Below, piece after piece: positions 24,702-33,903 of a DNA stretch of 64,000 bases. The translations under genes were made by a program, and so were the position numbers. Location of the stretch: IMG/VR virus record IMGVR_UViG_3300028197_001049, positions 1 to 64,000 of that record. One strand, given 5' to 3'. This DNA comes from a virus. The notes beneath the pieces were generated by a model that saw only the letters and a program-made list of their open reading frames with translations, was not told the origin of the DNA and did no database searches. The first letter of the stretch is position 1, and each line of letters begins with the position of its first letter.

Positions 24702-25325
24702 CTATACTCCTTCGCCAGTTTTCCAGAACATTGCTGTAGTATTAAATGAAATTACAATCTTATGTCGGTCACATTTTTGCTCAATGGTATCATGATGTAA
24801 ATTGGAATGAAATAACAGTAGTCTATTATCTTCACATTTTATTGGATACATGTTAGTGGAAAAATCATTAACATTATCTGGTTGTGCTACTGCACTAAAT
24901 TTATTAGGATCATAAAACTGTAACCAATTTTCTTCATTGGTTTGAACATAAAAAGCACCCGAAATAAAACTTCCTGGATGAGTATGGGGGAAAAGATAAT
25001 TTCCTTTCTCTCCAATGTTAAACCACATTTGAGATATTTTAATATTTCTGGCAATAAACTCGTTATACCCATACGCAAGAAGAAACTCATAGATGTGTTT
25101 TTCTACTTCTTTAGTCAGATACTTAAATGGCGGAATTCTATGGAGACTATTTTTTTCATGATGTGAAGAATGTACATTGAAATAATCATTTTGATTGAAT
25201 GCATTATCTTTCCATAAGGAATAAATTTCTTTTTTAAATTCTTCATTATAGTCAGAACAAACATCATCCGCAGCATATACTGTTTGCGGTAATATTGCGA
25301 TCAATTCACCTTTACTTGTTTTCAT
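24702..25325 (-). CDS. 2OG-Fe(II) oxygenase family protein (TIGR02466-like)
   Basis: 207 residues. Clear match to the phage TIGR02466 oxygenases: ISQMWFNIGEKGNYLFPHTHPGS with H114 and H116, ISGAFYVQT, a LQFYDP strand, then LLLFHSNLHHDTIEQ with H177/H178 and the R/K-x-VISFN ending that holds the 2-oxoglutarate-binding basic residue. It probably hydroxylates a phage or host protein or metabolite; the substrate is unknown. It overlaps the 96-residue gene upstream by four bases (ATGA) and is the last gene before the neck operon, in an accessory patch rich in oxygenase-like genes. Confidence 0.83.
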   Translation of the reverse strand: MKTSKGELIAILPQTVYAADDVCSDYNEEFKKEIYSLWKDNAFNQNDYFNVHSSHHEKNSLHRIPPFKYLTKEVEKHIYEFLLAYGYNEFIARNIKISQMWFNIGEKGNYLFPHTHPGSFISGAFYVQTNEENWLQFYDPNKFSAVAQPDNVNDFSTNMYPIKCEDNRLLLFHSNLHHDTIEQKCDRHKIVISFNTTAMFWKTGEGV

Positions 25326-25612
25326 TCATTATCCTCATTATTATTAATCATATCATATTCTTCTTTATATTCAACTTCTTCCAGAAACCAATGTTTTGCA
25401 GATGCGAGGTTGTCAAAAACTTTTACTTGATCTTGAAACTCACACCAAAATAAAAGATTTTCTGGAATCTCTTTATTATCTACAGGTGGGAGATCTTCTT
25501 CTGGAGAACCTTCATCAATGAAAGCGTCAATAACCATGTGAGTTTTTTCACCCCATTTCTTTTCAAGTTCTTCAATAACTTGATATAGGGGGATATCCGT
25601 ATCAATGCTCAT
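25322..25612 (-). CDS. Conserved hypothetical protein, 96 residues
   Basis: The start at 25612 (MSIDTDIPLYQVIEELEKKW) is chosen because the longer open frame to 25834 would run through the divergent plus-strand gene and has an unlikely hydrophobic, non-protein-like N-terminus. The product is acidic with a central PEEDLPPVDN linker and a C-terminal LLFWCEFQDQVKVFDNLASAKHWFLEE helix. No family recognised. It is coupled to the oxygenase downstream and divergent from the plus-strand island, with a 92-base gap between the two starts. Confidence 0.6.
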   Translation of the reverse strand: MSIDTDIPLYQVIEELEKKWGEKTHMVIDAFIDEGSPEEDLPPVDNKEIPENLLFWCEFQDQVKVFDNLASAKHWFLEEVEYKEEYDMINNNEDNE

Positions 25613-25622
25613 TTTAACTGGT

Positions 25623-25630
25623 AATAAATA
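25623..25630 (+). promoter_or_regulatory. Possible plus-strand late promoter (AATAAATA)
   Basis: NATAAATA on the plus strand, 74 bases before the start of the first island gene, upstream of a sigma70-type promoter. Distance is longer than at other late promoters here, so it may be chance. Confidence 0.35.
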
Positions 25631-25653
25631 AAACTGACACAATATATAGTCAC

Positions 25654-25681
25654 TTGATTTGAGTGAAAAATGTGTTATAAT
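25654..25681 (+). promoter_or_regulatory. Sigma70 promoter of the plus-strand island
   Basis: TTGATT (25654-25659), 16-base spacer, perfect TATAAT (25676-25681) with an extended -10 TGT just before it. The first gene of the island starts 23 bases downstream. A host-type early promoter. Confidence 0.75.
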
Positions 25682-25704
25682 GTAGTGTATGTACGACAAA
25701 AACA

Positions 25705-26136
25705 ATGAGCATTCAAATTTTACTTCTTGAAACCGGCGAGTCTGTAATTGCAGATGTAAGAGAAGCACTTGATCCAGGCGAAAATAAATCTTTGGGGTAT
25801 TTGGTTGATCAACCCTATGAAGTAAGAGTATCAATGAATCAAAGAATTAATACTGAAGATATTGATGATGCGAATCTTGAAAATTCTTCTTCTGTTGAAT
25901 TTAGAGCGTGGGCACCATTATCTGCTGAAAGAACTTATCGTTTTACTGAGGATTTTGTTCGTTGTATCTATAAACCACATGAAGAAGTTGTGGGTCAATA
26001 TTTTGAGATTCTTCAAAAATGGCAAGCAGCAAATACAAAAACCGTTTATCCTGAGAAATCTTTAACTAATACATCACCTTTCATTGGAAATGAATCTGAA
26101 GATCCATCACAAGCATTAGTTTCAGAATCTAACTGA
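25705..26136 (+). CDS. Sm-like conserved cyanophage protein (copy 3)
   Basis: 143 residues. The N-terminus SIQILLLETGESVIADVREAL, the middle SVEFRAWAPL and the C-terminal FVRCIYKPHEEVVGQYFEIL follow the same plan as the 96-residue protein at 1102-1392 (TGEDVIAEV, FVAWSPM, FVIYVAEAAQEIVDQY), so the two are clear paralogues; the N-terminus is also like 7389-7802. The last 30 residues are a disordered polar tail. It is the first gene of the plus-strand island, 23 bases after a strong sigma70 promoter, so it should be expressed early. Sm/Hfq-type fold and RNA binding are inferences from the strand pattern. Confidence 0.72.
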   Translation: MSIQILLLETGESVIADVREALDPGENKSLGYLVDQPYEVRVSMNQRINTEDIDDANLENSSSVEFRAWAPLSAERTYRFTEDFVRCIYKPHEEVVGQYFEILQKWQAANTKTVYPEKSLTNTSPFIGNESEDPSQALVSESN

Positions 26137-26147
26137 GGAATATAAAA

Positions 26148-26987
26148 ATGGCATTAATTGATACCATCAACATTTTTGATAACTTAAATAATCTTAGAGC
26201 AAATAACGAAAATTATGAAGTTGAAGACTACGACGATTATGTTGTAGTTGATAACTTTGCGTTTGATATTCAAAAGTTTGAATCATCGCTTTTAAAATTT
26301 CCATTTGATGTCGGTCATCAAGTTGCAGAAATTTTATATGAACATAGTGATGATAAACAAGAATTTAGAAGACCCGACCTGGGTGCAATTCAACTATATC
26401 CTAATCATTACTTTGATAACTACATCAGAAACATTCATGAGATTTTAGTTGATACTGAGTATGTTCCAACTACATTGGAAGGTCAATATTATAATCAGGA
26501 ATACTATCAATTTCTGACTACGACTGCTTTAATTAATGGTCATTTAATGTATGAGGGCATGATTATCAATGAAAATGCAAATTTTCCTTGCCCTGAAAGT
26601 GGAGAGTATACCGCTACTTTAATGTTTGACAACGATACTGAAGATCATAAAATTGGACTAAATTTCTGGAATTTCCAATATGAGGACAAATCATATAGTG
26701 GTACTAGTGAGATTATGCTAGAAGAAGAAGAACTCCAAAGAGAAATTCAAGATGTTTTAAACTTGAAGTGTATGGTAAATAATGATCTCGTTAAATATGA
26801 AGAAGTGAAAGACCATCCTATGTTTAAAAAAGCTCATTATATTCCATCTAAAAGAAACCGACTTGTTATCTGGAAAAGTGATAAATTCACTACCCCACAA
26901 TTTACAGAAAATGAAAGGTATACTTTTACTTGTTCTTTTGCAACTCCCCAATGTCAGCAGCAACAACAACAGCATTACGAAGAATAA
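26148..26987 (+). CDS. Oxygenase-like paralogue lacking metal ligands
   Basis: 279 residues with a good SD (GAGGAA). It lines up along its whole length with the next gene (26951-27796): YVVVDNFAFDIQKFESSLLKFPF with its KYLRIKNVLKRPDDLAEFCSKFPC-type segment; EYTATLMFDND with FSIAANFYLTD; NFWNFQ with TSFYKI; and HYIPSKRNRLVIWKSDKF with YIPAEYNSCLMYRGKIW. At the place of the partner's H-x-D it has NFPCPES, and at the distal histidine a threonine, so the Fe(II) site is lost. The C-terminus ends in CQQQQQQHYEE, encoded by a CAA/CAG run that overlaps the start of the next gene. It may be a regulatory or structural partner of the intact enzyme; that is inference. Confidence 0.65.
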   Translation: MALIDTINIFDNLNNLRANNENYEVEDYDDYVVVDNFAFDIQKFESSLLKFPFDVGHQVAEILYEHSDDKQEFRRPDLGAIQLYPNHYFDNYIRNIHEILVDTEYVPTTLEGQYYNQEYYQFLTTTALINGHLMYEGMIINENANFPCPESGEYTATLMFDNDTEDHKIGLNFWNFQYEDKSYSGTSEIMLEEEELQREIQDVLNLKCMVNNDLVKYEEVKDHPMFKKAHYIPSKRNRLVIWKSDKFTTPQFTENERYTFTCSFATPQCQQQQQQHYEE

Positions 26988-27796
26988 CCCTAGATAAATT
27001 TTCTAGATATACTTCTAAAGAGTTAGAAGAGATATGTGAATTTAATCCTGATATGGAAGTAGAACTTCATAAACATGAAGGAGGAAAATATCTTAGAATA
27101 AAAAATGTTTTGAAAAGACCTGATGATCTTGCAGAGTTTTGTTCAAAATTTCCATGTCAGGACAGAAATAAATCAATTGAACTTGGTCAATCATCTGCGG
27201 TAAAAAGTAAAGCTCCAGGGTTTCAACAACCAATTGATGACATTTACCTGACTAAATTGAATAGTCAAGTTGCTAAAGTTGGAAGGGATAATAAACTTTT
27301 TAAGTATAGTTTAAATGATATTAGATTTAGAAACTATACTAATTGCTGCTACCCTAGCATGAAATCAATTGGCAAGAATTATATGCCGCATGTTGATTAT
27401 TTTTCAATTGCTGCAAATTTTTACCTGACTGATGTAAAAAATACAGGAACTTCTTTTTATAAAATTAATACTAAAACAAATCCAATTTATACTGATGATG
27501 ATCTTAGCAGAAGATTAAACGAACCTGATATTAAAGAAGTATATGATAAAATTATTTCTAGTAAATCATTTCCACCCTCATGTTTAACTCAGGAAAAATA
27601 TGATGAACTTATGCTTGAAGATGATGTAGTTGAAGACTGGGTTCACTGGAGTGGTAATGATATTTGGTCTAGATATCTTTACATCCCTGCTGAATATAAT
27701 TCTTGTTTAATGTATCGCGGCAAAATTTGGCATACAATTACATATGATCCTACAGTTGAAGATGTTAGATATTCTTTAGTTTCTGTAATTAGATAA
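26951..27796 (+). CDS. 2OG-Fe(II) oxygenase-like protein (DUF6445-like)
   Basis: 281 residues from the ATG at 26951, which lies inside the glutamine run of the previous gene (37-base overlap; an in-frame TTG at 26930 is less likely). The iron site reads NYMPHVDYFSIAANFYL (H147-x-D149), GTSFYKI, and YRGKIWHTITYDP (H261) with R273 in DVRYSLVSVI for 2-oxoglutarate. This order resembles the DUF6445 group of putative dioxygenases that I recall from marine phages. Substrate unknown. It ends the plus-strand island, just before a bidirectional terminator. No obvious SD precedes the start, so translation may depend on coupling to the upstream gene. Confidence 0.7.
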   Translation: MSAATTTALRRITLDKFSRYTSKELEEICEFNPDMEVELHKHEGGKYLRIKNVLKRPDDLAEFCSKFPCQDRNKSIELGQSSAVKSKAPGFQQPIDDIYLTKLNSQVAKVGRDNKLFKYSLNDIRFRNYTNCCYPSMKSIGKNYMPHVDYFSIAANFYLTDVKNTGTSFYKINTKTNPIYTDDDLSRRLNEPDIKEVYDKIISSKSFPPSCLTQEKYDELMLEDDVVEDWVHWSGNDIWSRYLYIPAEYNSCLMYRGKIWHTITYDPTVEDVRYSLVSVIR

Positions 27797-27832
27797 TAAA
27801 AAAGGGAGGTCGTAAGACCCCCCTCTTTTTTT
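27797..27832. terminator. Bidirectional terminator between convergent genes
   Basis: Hairpin GGGAGGTC-GTAA-GACCCCCC with one mismatch, an A-run on the left (27797-27803) and a T-run on the right (27826-27832). It can stop the plus-strand island and the minus-strand fibre operon, which converge here. Confidence 0.8.
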
Positions 27833-27844
27833 ATGAATCTGATA

Positions 27845-28138
27845 TCAGACCCATTCACCTCTATTCAATTTGTTACCTGGACCTGATGCGATACCATTCC
27901 AAAGTTCAAGAAGTTTTGATACCTGAACTTTATTATGAAGATGGGTTACATCATCTCTCCAACCTGAACGCATTTGGAGTGCATATTCAACTGCATCCAA
28001 ATACTTAGTTTTAGCAGCTTCTGCAGCTGCCTCATCTTCTATATCTCTAAAAGTCCAATCTACTTGATTGAGAAGGGACTCAAGTCCCGCAAAAGTGCGG
28101 GACTGATCTGTGATTGCATTAAGAATACGATCAGCCAT
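27845..28138 (-). CDS. Small conserved virion-type protein
   Basis: 97 residues, helical: ADRILNAITDQSRTFAGLESLLNQVDWTF followed by AAAEAAKTKYLDAVEYALQMRSGWRDDVTHLHNKVQVSKLLELWNG. I do not recognise a named family; similar small helical proteins sit next to fibre genes in marine T4-like phages. It lies 18 bases downstream of the 1907-residue gene with a good SD (AGGAGA), and is the last gene of that operon, ending at the bidirectional terminator. Confidence 0.6.
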   Translation of the reverse strand: MADRILNAITDQSRTFAGLESLLNQVDWTFRDIEDEAAAEAAKTKYLDAVEYALQMRSGWRDDVTHLHNKVQVSKLLELWNGIASGPGNKLNRGEWV

Positions 28139-28156
28139 TGTAGTGTTTCTCCTAAA

Positions 28157-31100
28157 TTATGCTTGTGATTCCTTCCAGGTTACCCTTGCGGATACTGAAT
28201 AAGGATTGTTGATGCTAACGTCCGATGAGTCAACAACGTTTGCGATGATAGTCAGAATATCTGGTCCGTTAGGGAAGGTTCCGTCACCACCAAGAATTGA
28301 GTTGCCAAGGTCAGAGATGTCGGTAAGATCAAAGTTAGTTGCCTGCGTTTGACCATTACCAGCACCTGCCGCTCTCAGCGATAGAATTCCTGAACCACCT
28401 GAGATAATATCATCAGGCGCGTGCTTGACAAGTTGACATAGTGAAGGTTCCTGAACATTCTGATATGCGTCAGTATTTAATTGAGCATTCAGTTTCAAAG
28501 TAAGTTCTGTATCATGAGTTGTCAAGATACCCAAGGAAGAAAGCGACAATTGCATTCTGTTGATAATTTCTCTTTCTCCCAGTGCGCCCGTGATTGATGA
28601 GTCAACCGAAGGTGCAAGTCTAATAGAGATCAGAGGAATATCAGTTGGAATTGAGTTGTCAGTTCCAGAAGGAGCACCAACACCGAAAGTGGTACTACTG
28701 TTAACAGCAGGATTACCTATCTTAGTGTTGATAACACTAGCATAGTTCCATGGGAACTCTTCAGTAGTACCTTCAAGATATTGAATATAAACAAAGTGTG
28801 TACTGCCTGATGTACGAGTTCTTGGGTCAATTGCTCTACCGTCAGCGAAGTAACCGCTCGCGGCACTAGAATGGAAGATCAGTGAGTTGGAAGGTAGACT
28901 ACCTGCATCACTAGATGCGAATGGAATTCTGATAAAGAATTTCCTATTATACCAAGAAGACCACTCTGACTGAATAGTAGAGTTGGAATTTGTATTAACG
29001 TCAACAGCAGTTGCGTTAGTAAACTTCTGGACATTACCAGCAGCGGTGAACAGATACGCTTCGTCATCCTGATACATACCATCCATAATAACTGAAGTAC
29101 CCCAGTGGAACAGAGTTCCAGTGAATGTTGGGGATGAACTATTTTCAATTTCATAACGTGCAGGCAAGTTACCTGAACGGAAATAAGATTCTGTCAATTT
29201 GTTATTATGCTTGAATTGATGGACATACTTGACATGACCGTTTTGATCTTTGAATCCAAAACGAATCTTACCAGCACCATACCAGGAATAATCCATGTAG
29301 CACATCTGAATCTTAGTAATATCCAGAGTGTATCCAGAAGGACCATCACCATCTGCTTTATCAAGGTTCCACTCGGCTTGTGGTACTTTCGTATCTACAG
29401 TCTTAGTACAGATAACCTCACTTGTAGTGATGCCGCGATAAGAAGGTTGAACTGTGAGTTGAGTGTTACTGGTTACTTTAACAACCCTGTAAGTCATGCC
29501 ACGAACAACAATATTTTCACCCTCAATAATTTCTGATGTAAATTTAGTATCAGTACCAATAATAATATTAGAATTATTCTCAACAGAGACTAAACCAGGA
29601 AGTTGAAGAACTGAACTTCTTCTTACACAGTTAATGGTGTTGCCATCAAACTCATAGTAGAAACCATTTTGCTCATCAAACATACCTGCGCGAATATCGC
29701 AACCAGACCAGTTAAGAACTTGTGCTTGTGGGAATCCGCCAGAAGAGGAAATTGCAGGTGTTGATTCAAGAAGATATTGGAATCTGAATTCATCAATAAC
29801 TGTATTGACGAATGACTCGTTATTGAATGCAACGTCATCAGAATTAATGACTTTCATCTTCAGACCTACAGTAAAGTTATGTGGTTTAGAACATCTTACT
29901 TCACCAAGAATTAATTGATGGAATGTAATTGTTGTGCCACTAATAGGTGCAGTTAAAGCATTAGAAATGACAACTGTTGTTGCATTTTTAATTTGCGAAA
30001 TTCTAGTTCCAGATACAATACTTGCTGATCCAGTTACGAACATATGAAGTTCATATACACTTGAGTCAGCAACTGTAAGTTCAGTACTATTCTGCGCCGC
30101 GCTAATAGCCTCAGATGCAGTAGCCTTTGGACCAGTTACATAAGTAAGATCCAAAATTGGTGTCAGAGGAATAAAGTTGATCGCATATGAAGTCTGGATA
30201 CCTTTACCTGACTGATAACGGAAGTACTTACGAGTCTGTCTAGAGATTCTAGAGTTAGGTGACTTAGAAGTACCGATTTCCATACCACCATCAAATGGTC
30301 TATGGAGATAGAATCCATCAGGACGTACATAGATGTAAGAAGGAATCAGATAAACGATGCTAGAACCAGTAAAGTCTAAGTCAATATCTACTAGCAGGTT
30401 GTCGTCATCTGTAACTGCAGTAATTTTTCTTTCAATAATTACACCAGGAGTTGTTGCTGGGTTTACAATTCTCAGTACATCTCCAATTTTGAAGAATCTT
30501 TGGAATGCAGAACTAGAACCAATAATTTTTCTACTACCTGATTCAACAGTCAGACTACCAGGACCAGTAACTTCTCCCGAAAGATTACTACTGATCAACT
30601 TATGGAAACCGCTACCAGAAGAAATTGTAATATTTACTGGAGGAGCAGCAAGTGCATCCGCCTCAGTATCACAGATTTCAATCGTATTATGATCAATTTG
30701 AGAAACAAAGTAATCTTTGCCATCAGTAAGACCAGAAATTGCAGTGTTACCACCAGCATCATAGATTACCTTAGTACCAGATCCAAAGAAATGGTTATTG
30801 ATAGTAATCTGATTGTTGGCAATGTTAGATCCAGCATTGAAACTCTTATTAGTTGGTGGAATCTTGAATGGAATTGTGACTTGAAGTTCAGTCTCACTGA
30901 CTGCTTTAGTTGTGGTATAAGAACCATCAACAACACCAAAATCAGCAGTTGTGTTCTCAAATGTGTGAGAACCAGTACCTTGTGATGTTATATCAATAAT
31001 TGATCCACCTTGAGATGCCGCTAATTGGAATCTGTTTCCAGTGATAGGATAAACATAGTAGGAAGTTCCATTAGTTAATCCACCAATCTCAGTACCAGTT

Positions 31101-33880
31101 GTATCATACTTAAGAAGTTCACCAGCAGAGAACTGGTTATTTGCAATAAAGATGCTATCAGCAAATGGGTTATTGATAACGGCAGTAAATCCAATCGTAC
31201 CATCAATACCAGCAAGTCTTAATGGTGAAGCACCTGTACTTGTTTTAATTCTAAATCGGTTAGAATCAATTTTGTCCATATACCAAACGGTGCCAGCACT
31301 GTAAGTACTTCTATTACCAGCATTATTATAGTAATAGTGAATATTACCACTACCAGATTGGGTTGCACTTGAATTTGTTACCAAACCATGATTTTCTGCA
31401 TAGAAACTATCATTAGTGGACGTGTTTCTCTTAGCCAACATAATATACATGTTGGTTTGTCCATCAGAATTAGGACCATTGAAACTACGGTTCAGAGTAC
31501 TACCATGTCCAACGTTATGATACCAGTGGAAGTGCGTTGATCCTCTGATTCTAAAGTTTTGTCCACTACTTTCGTGCTGAGTATAGAAGTTATCAGTCCA
31601 GTAAGTTTTTACGTTATTTCCGTTACCATTACCAGTAGTATATCCATGACTATGATTACCATTATTCTGCCCGTTTACACCCTGGTTTTCGTGGTCAGTA
31701 AGGAAGTCATATGTTCCTTGCCATTGAGACGTTCCAAGAGGAAGAGATTGATGGTGGTAACCATAGGTTTGCCAGAAAGTTCCATAATATTGACGCCATG
31801 ACCAGTTATACCAGTACCAGTTAGAACTTGCACCAAAACCAGGACCAGGAGAGTTTCCACTACCTTGTCTGTTAGTACTAAAGTGAACCGTGAGATCCCA
31901 GTTCTGTCTACCTAATCCATAGTTACTGTCAATGTTACTGAAATCCCAACCAGAATAAGTATTACCAAAGATATAATAAGTACGGAGATATGTATACCAC
32001 TGACTATATGCTTTATATTCTTCATAGATGTTATAAACAAGACCTACATTGTGGTTACCAAAAGTAAACGTACCACCAGTGGAAAGGTTTTGAGTATAAT
32101 TCAATCTCATACTGTGATTCAGTTTGAAATTGTTATCATCAATTTTTTGAATATAATAAACCTGCATTCTAGCCAAACCAGCAATAGGAGTATCTCCTGG
32201 GTTTGGATAGTAAAGAACAGCAGCTTTATCATGGAATCCGTGACTATCAATATTAATAGTATCAGTACTATAATTAATATCGGACTCATCAAATCTCTTA
32301 GTATAAGTAGATTCGTAGTTATAAGGTACTACTTTTGTTTCATCAACATCAAGCACACCAGATGCTTGAGCTAATGTTTCAACAATCTCATTAGCAATTC
32401 CTGTTCCTTGCCAACCGTTAACATTTCCTGGTTCGTCTGCTGTTGAATCGGGAATCTCCAGAACTTTTGGAGAAACGGTATTTACAAAGTAGAAGTTAGT
32501 ATCATCAGCAAAACCATGCTCATACTTAGTTGTAAGCATGACTTTGGTTTGAGTCGCATAACTAATGACCGCATAATCTCCCATTCCTTGGTGATTAACA
32601 CAGTTATACCATAAGTTATTGTAACTTGGACTAGAACTAGTGACATAAACTCTAGTATATGCTCCAGCTGAACCGGCAGTTCCAGATACATAGACATATT
32701 GAGACAATACATTACCAGCATTACCGGCTGATGTAACATCTTGGGCATCAGCAAACTCAAGTTGATGAGTCGTGTTGGTGCTGCTTGACTGATCAAACAC
32801 ATAGATAGCACCTCTAGCAAGATCTAGTCTAGGTGTAAGAACCTCATCAATAAAATACTTATTAGAAGTAGTTCCAACACCGCCAGCTGCGATTACATAA
32901 TCAATTTCAGTACCTTGAATATCAACCGTGTCGCCATCTGTGAAAGTGCCCGATGCATTTGCAATGGTGAGTAAGGTTGATCCACCAGCATAACCACCAC
33001 TACTATCTCCACCAACAGCAACAACTGTTGCTAGTGCCCCACCACTTGTAGACAAGGGAGTATTGATAGTAATATCAGCACCAAGATCAGCAGTTACTGT
33101 AAGTACCTGTACAGGTTTGACTGTTACAACTTTTTCAAAATAATCTGATGTAATACCTTTAGAAGCACTCAAATTAACTTGAGAACCTTGGAAGAATTGT
33201 CCCGGAATAATAGAAGTATAAGTACCTTGCAATAGTGTAGTTGCAGGTTGATTAGCTCTTGCTTTATATGTAAATGTTGTGGTGCTTGGTACTGATTGAA
33301 TTAGATATGCACCTTCAGCGGTTACCGAGCTAAGACCAGTAACTGTGATGGGAACACCAACTTGTAAATTGTGATCATACTGTGTAGTAACAGTAATAAT
33401 TTCACTATCAAGAATCGCCCCTACTGTGTCAATGAACGGAATAGTAGTATCAGCGGTAGATGCATAGAACGAAGGAATATTGTTAATCGTCTGAAGTGTT
33501 TCCCACTTAGATGATTGTGGACCGTATTCAAAGTCAGTATCAATCAGGTTTTCTGGGTTGGATACTCTAAATTTTGAAACAGCGTCAACATAAGTCTCGG
33601 AAGGCTCAATATTAACGTAATCTTTTTCGTAGAAAATCTGCAGTTCATCAGAGGCATTCATGCTGCCTGTTGCAAAATTAATGATGAAAGTAGTTTCATC
33701 GCTAGCTGTATCATAAGTTCTTGAGTCCAAACCCAAGGAATTGTCACTAAAACTATAGATGTTTACATTATCAGTAACGTTAGTGATCAGCAGCAGCCTT
33801 GTTGATGCGATATTACCCTTTACCTTTACAGACCTAGCGGCTGGATCAAAGGTGTAATAGTGGATTAGTTTCTTTGCCAT
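28157..33880 (-). CDS. Large virion structural protein (fibre/baseplate type), 1907 residues
   Basis: The N-terminus KLIHYYTFDPAARSVKVKGNI is a short conserved docking region typical of cyanophage structural proteins. The body contains several copies of a beta-rich repeat with the plan N-x-F-x-x-G-x-x-V/L-x-Y-D...GL-x-x-G-x-x-YYV-x-x-I-x-x-N-x-F-x-L, for instance near 32,150-32,260, 31,020-31,170 and 30,630-30,810. A strikingly aromatic and His/Asn-rich insert lies at about 31,440-32,020. The C-terminal 400 residues are less repetitive (LVSVENNSNIIIGTDTKF, then a carbohydrate-binding-like jelly-roll pattern). Likely a tail fibre or baseplate spike; no T4 counterpart identified. Confidence 0.7.
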   Translation of the reverse strand: MAKKLIHYYTFDPAARSVKVKGNIASTRLLLITNVTDNVNIYSFSDNSLGLDSRTYDTASDETTFIINFATGSMNASDELQIFYEKDYVNIEPSETYVDAVSKFRVSNPENLIDTDFEYGPQSSKWETLQTINNIPSFYASTADTTIPFIDTVGAILDSEIITVTTQYDHNLQVGVPITVTGLSSVTAEGAYLIQSVPSTTTFTYKARANQPATTLLQGTYTSIIPGQFFQGSQVNLSASKGITSDYFEKVVTVKPVQVLTVTADLGADITINTPLSTSGGALATVVAVGGDSSGGYAGGSTLLTIANASGTFTDGDTVDIQGTEIDYVIAAGGVGTTSNKYFIDEVLTPRLDLARGAIYVFDQSSSTNTTHQLEFADAQDVTSAGNAGNVLSQYVYVSGTAGSAGAYTRVYVTSSSPSYNNLWYNCVNHQGMGDYAVISYATQTKVMLTTKYEHGFADDTNFYFVNTVSPKVLEIPDSTADEPGNVNGWQGTGIANEIVETLAQASGVLDVDETKVVPYNYESTYTKRFDESDINYSTDTINIDSHGFHDKAAVLYYPNPGDTPIAGLARMQVYYIQKIDDNNFKLNHSMRLNYTQNLSTGGTFTFGNHNVGLVYNIYEEYKAYSQWYTYLRTYYIFGNTYSGWDFSNIDSNYGLGRQNWDLTVHFSTNRQGSGNSPGPGFGASSNWYWYNWSWRQYYGTFWQTYGYHHQSLPLGTSQWQGTYDFLTDHENQGVNGQNNGNHSHGYTTGNGNGNNVKTYWTDNFYTQHESSGQNFRIRGSTHFHWYHNVGHGSTLNRSFNGPNSDGQTNMYIMLAKRNTSTNDSFYAENHGLVTNSSATQSGSGNIHYYYNNAGNRSTYSAGTVWYMDKIDSNRFRIKTSTGASPLRLAGIDGTIGFTAVINNPFADSIFIANNQFSAGELLKYDTTGTEIGGLTNGTSYYVYPITGNRFQLAASQGGSIIDITSQGTGSHTFENTTADFGVVDGSYTTTKAVSETELQVTIPFKIPPTNKSFNAGSNIANNQITINNHFFGSGTKVIYDAGGNTAISGLTDGKDYFVSQIDHNTIEICDTEADALAAPPVNITISSGSGFHKLISSNLSGEVTGPGSLTVESGSRKIIGSSSAFQRFFKIGDVLRIVNPATTPGVIIERKITAVTDDDNLLVDIDLDFTGSSIVYLIPSYIYVRPDGFYLHRPFDGGMEIGTSKSPNSRISRQTRKYFRYQSGKGIQTSYAINFIPLTPILDLTYVTGPKATASEAISAAQNSTELTVADSSVYELHMFVTGSASIVSGTRISQIKNATTVVISNALTAPISGTTITFHQLILGEVRCSKPHNFTVGLKMKVINSDDVAFNNESFVNTVIDEFRFQYLLESTPAISSSGGFPQAQVLNWSGCDIRAGMFDEQNGFYYEFDGNTINCVRRSSVLQLPGLVSVENNSNIIIGTDTKFTSEIIEGENIVVRGMTYRVVKVTSNTQLTVQPSYRGITTSEVICTKTVDTKVPQAEWNLDKADGDGPSGYTLDITKIQMCYMDYSWYGAGKIRFGFKDQNGHVKYVHQFKHNNKLTESYFRSGNLPARYEIENSSSPTFTGTLFHWGTSVIMDGMYQDDEAYLFTAAGNVQKFTNATAVDVNTNSNSTIQSEWSSWYNRKFFIRIPFASSDAGSLPSNSLIFHSSAASGYFADGRAIDPRTRTSGSTHFVYIQYLEGTTEEFPWNYASVINTKIGNPAVNSSTTFGVGAPSGTDNSIPTDIPLISIRLAPSVDSSITGALGEREIINRMQLSLSSLGILTTHDTELTLKLNAQLNTDAYQNVQEPSLCQLVKHAPDDIISGGSGILSLRAAGAGNGQTQATNFDLTDISDLGNSILGGDGTFPNGPDILTIIANVVDSSDVSINNPYSVSARVTWKESQA

Positions 33881-33903
33881 TTGTTAATTTCCTTACAAGG
33901 TTA

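Noticed and set aside
25322-25834. Longer 170-residue version of the 96-residue gene
   Set aside because: Its extra N-terminus crosses the divergent promoter and 130 bases of the plus-strand Sm-like gene; the internal ATG at 25612 gives a protein-like start.
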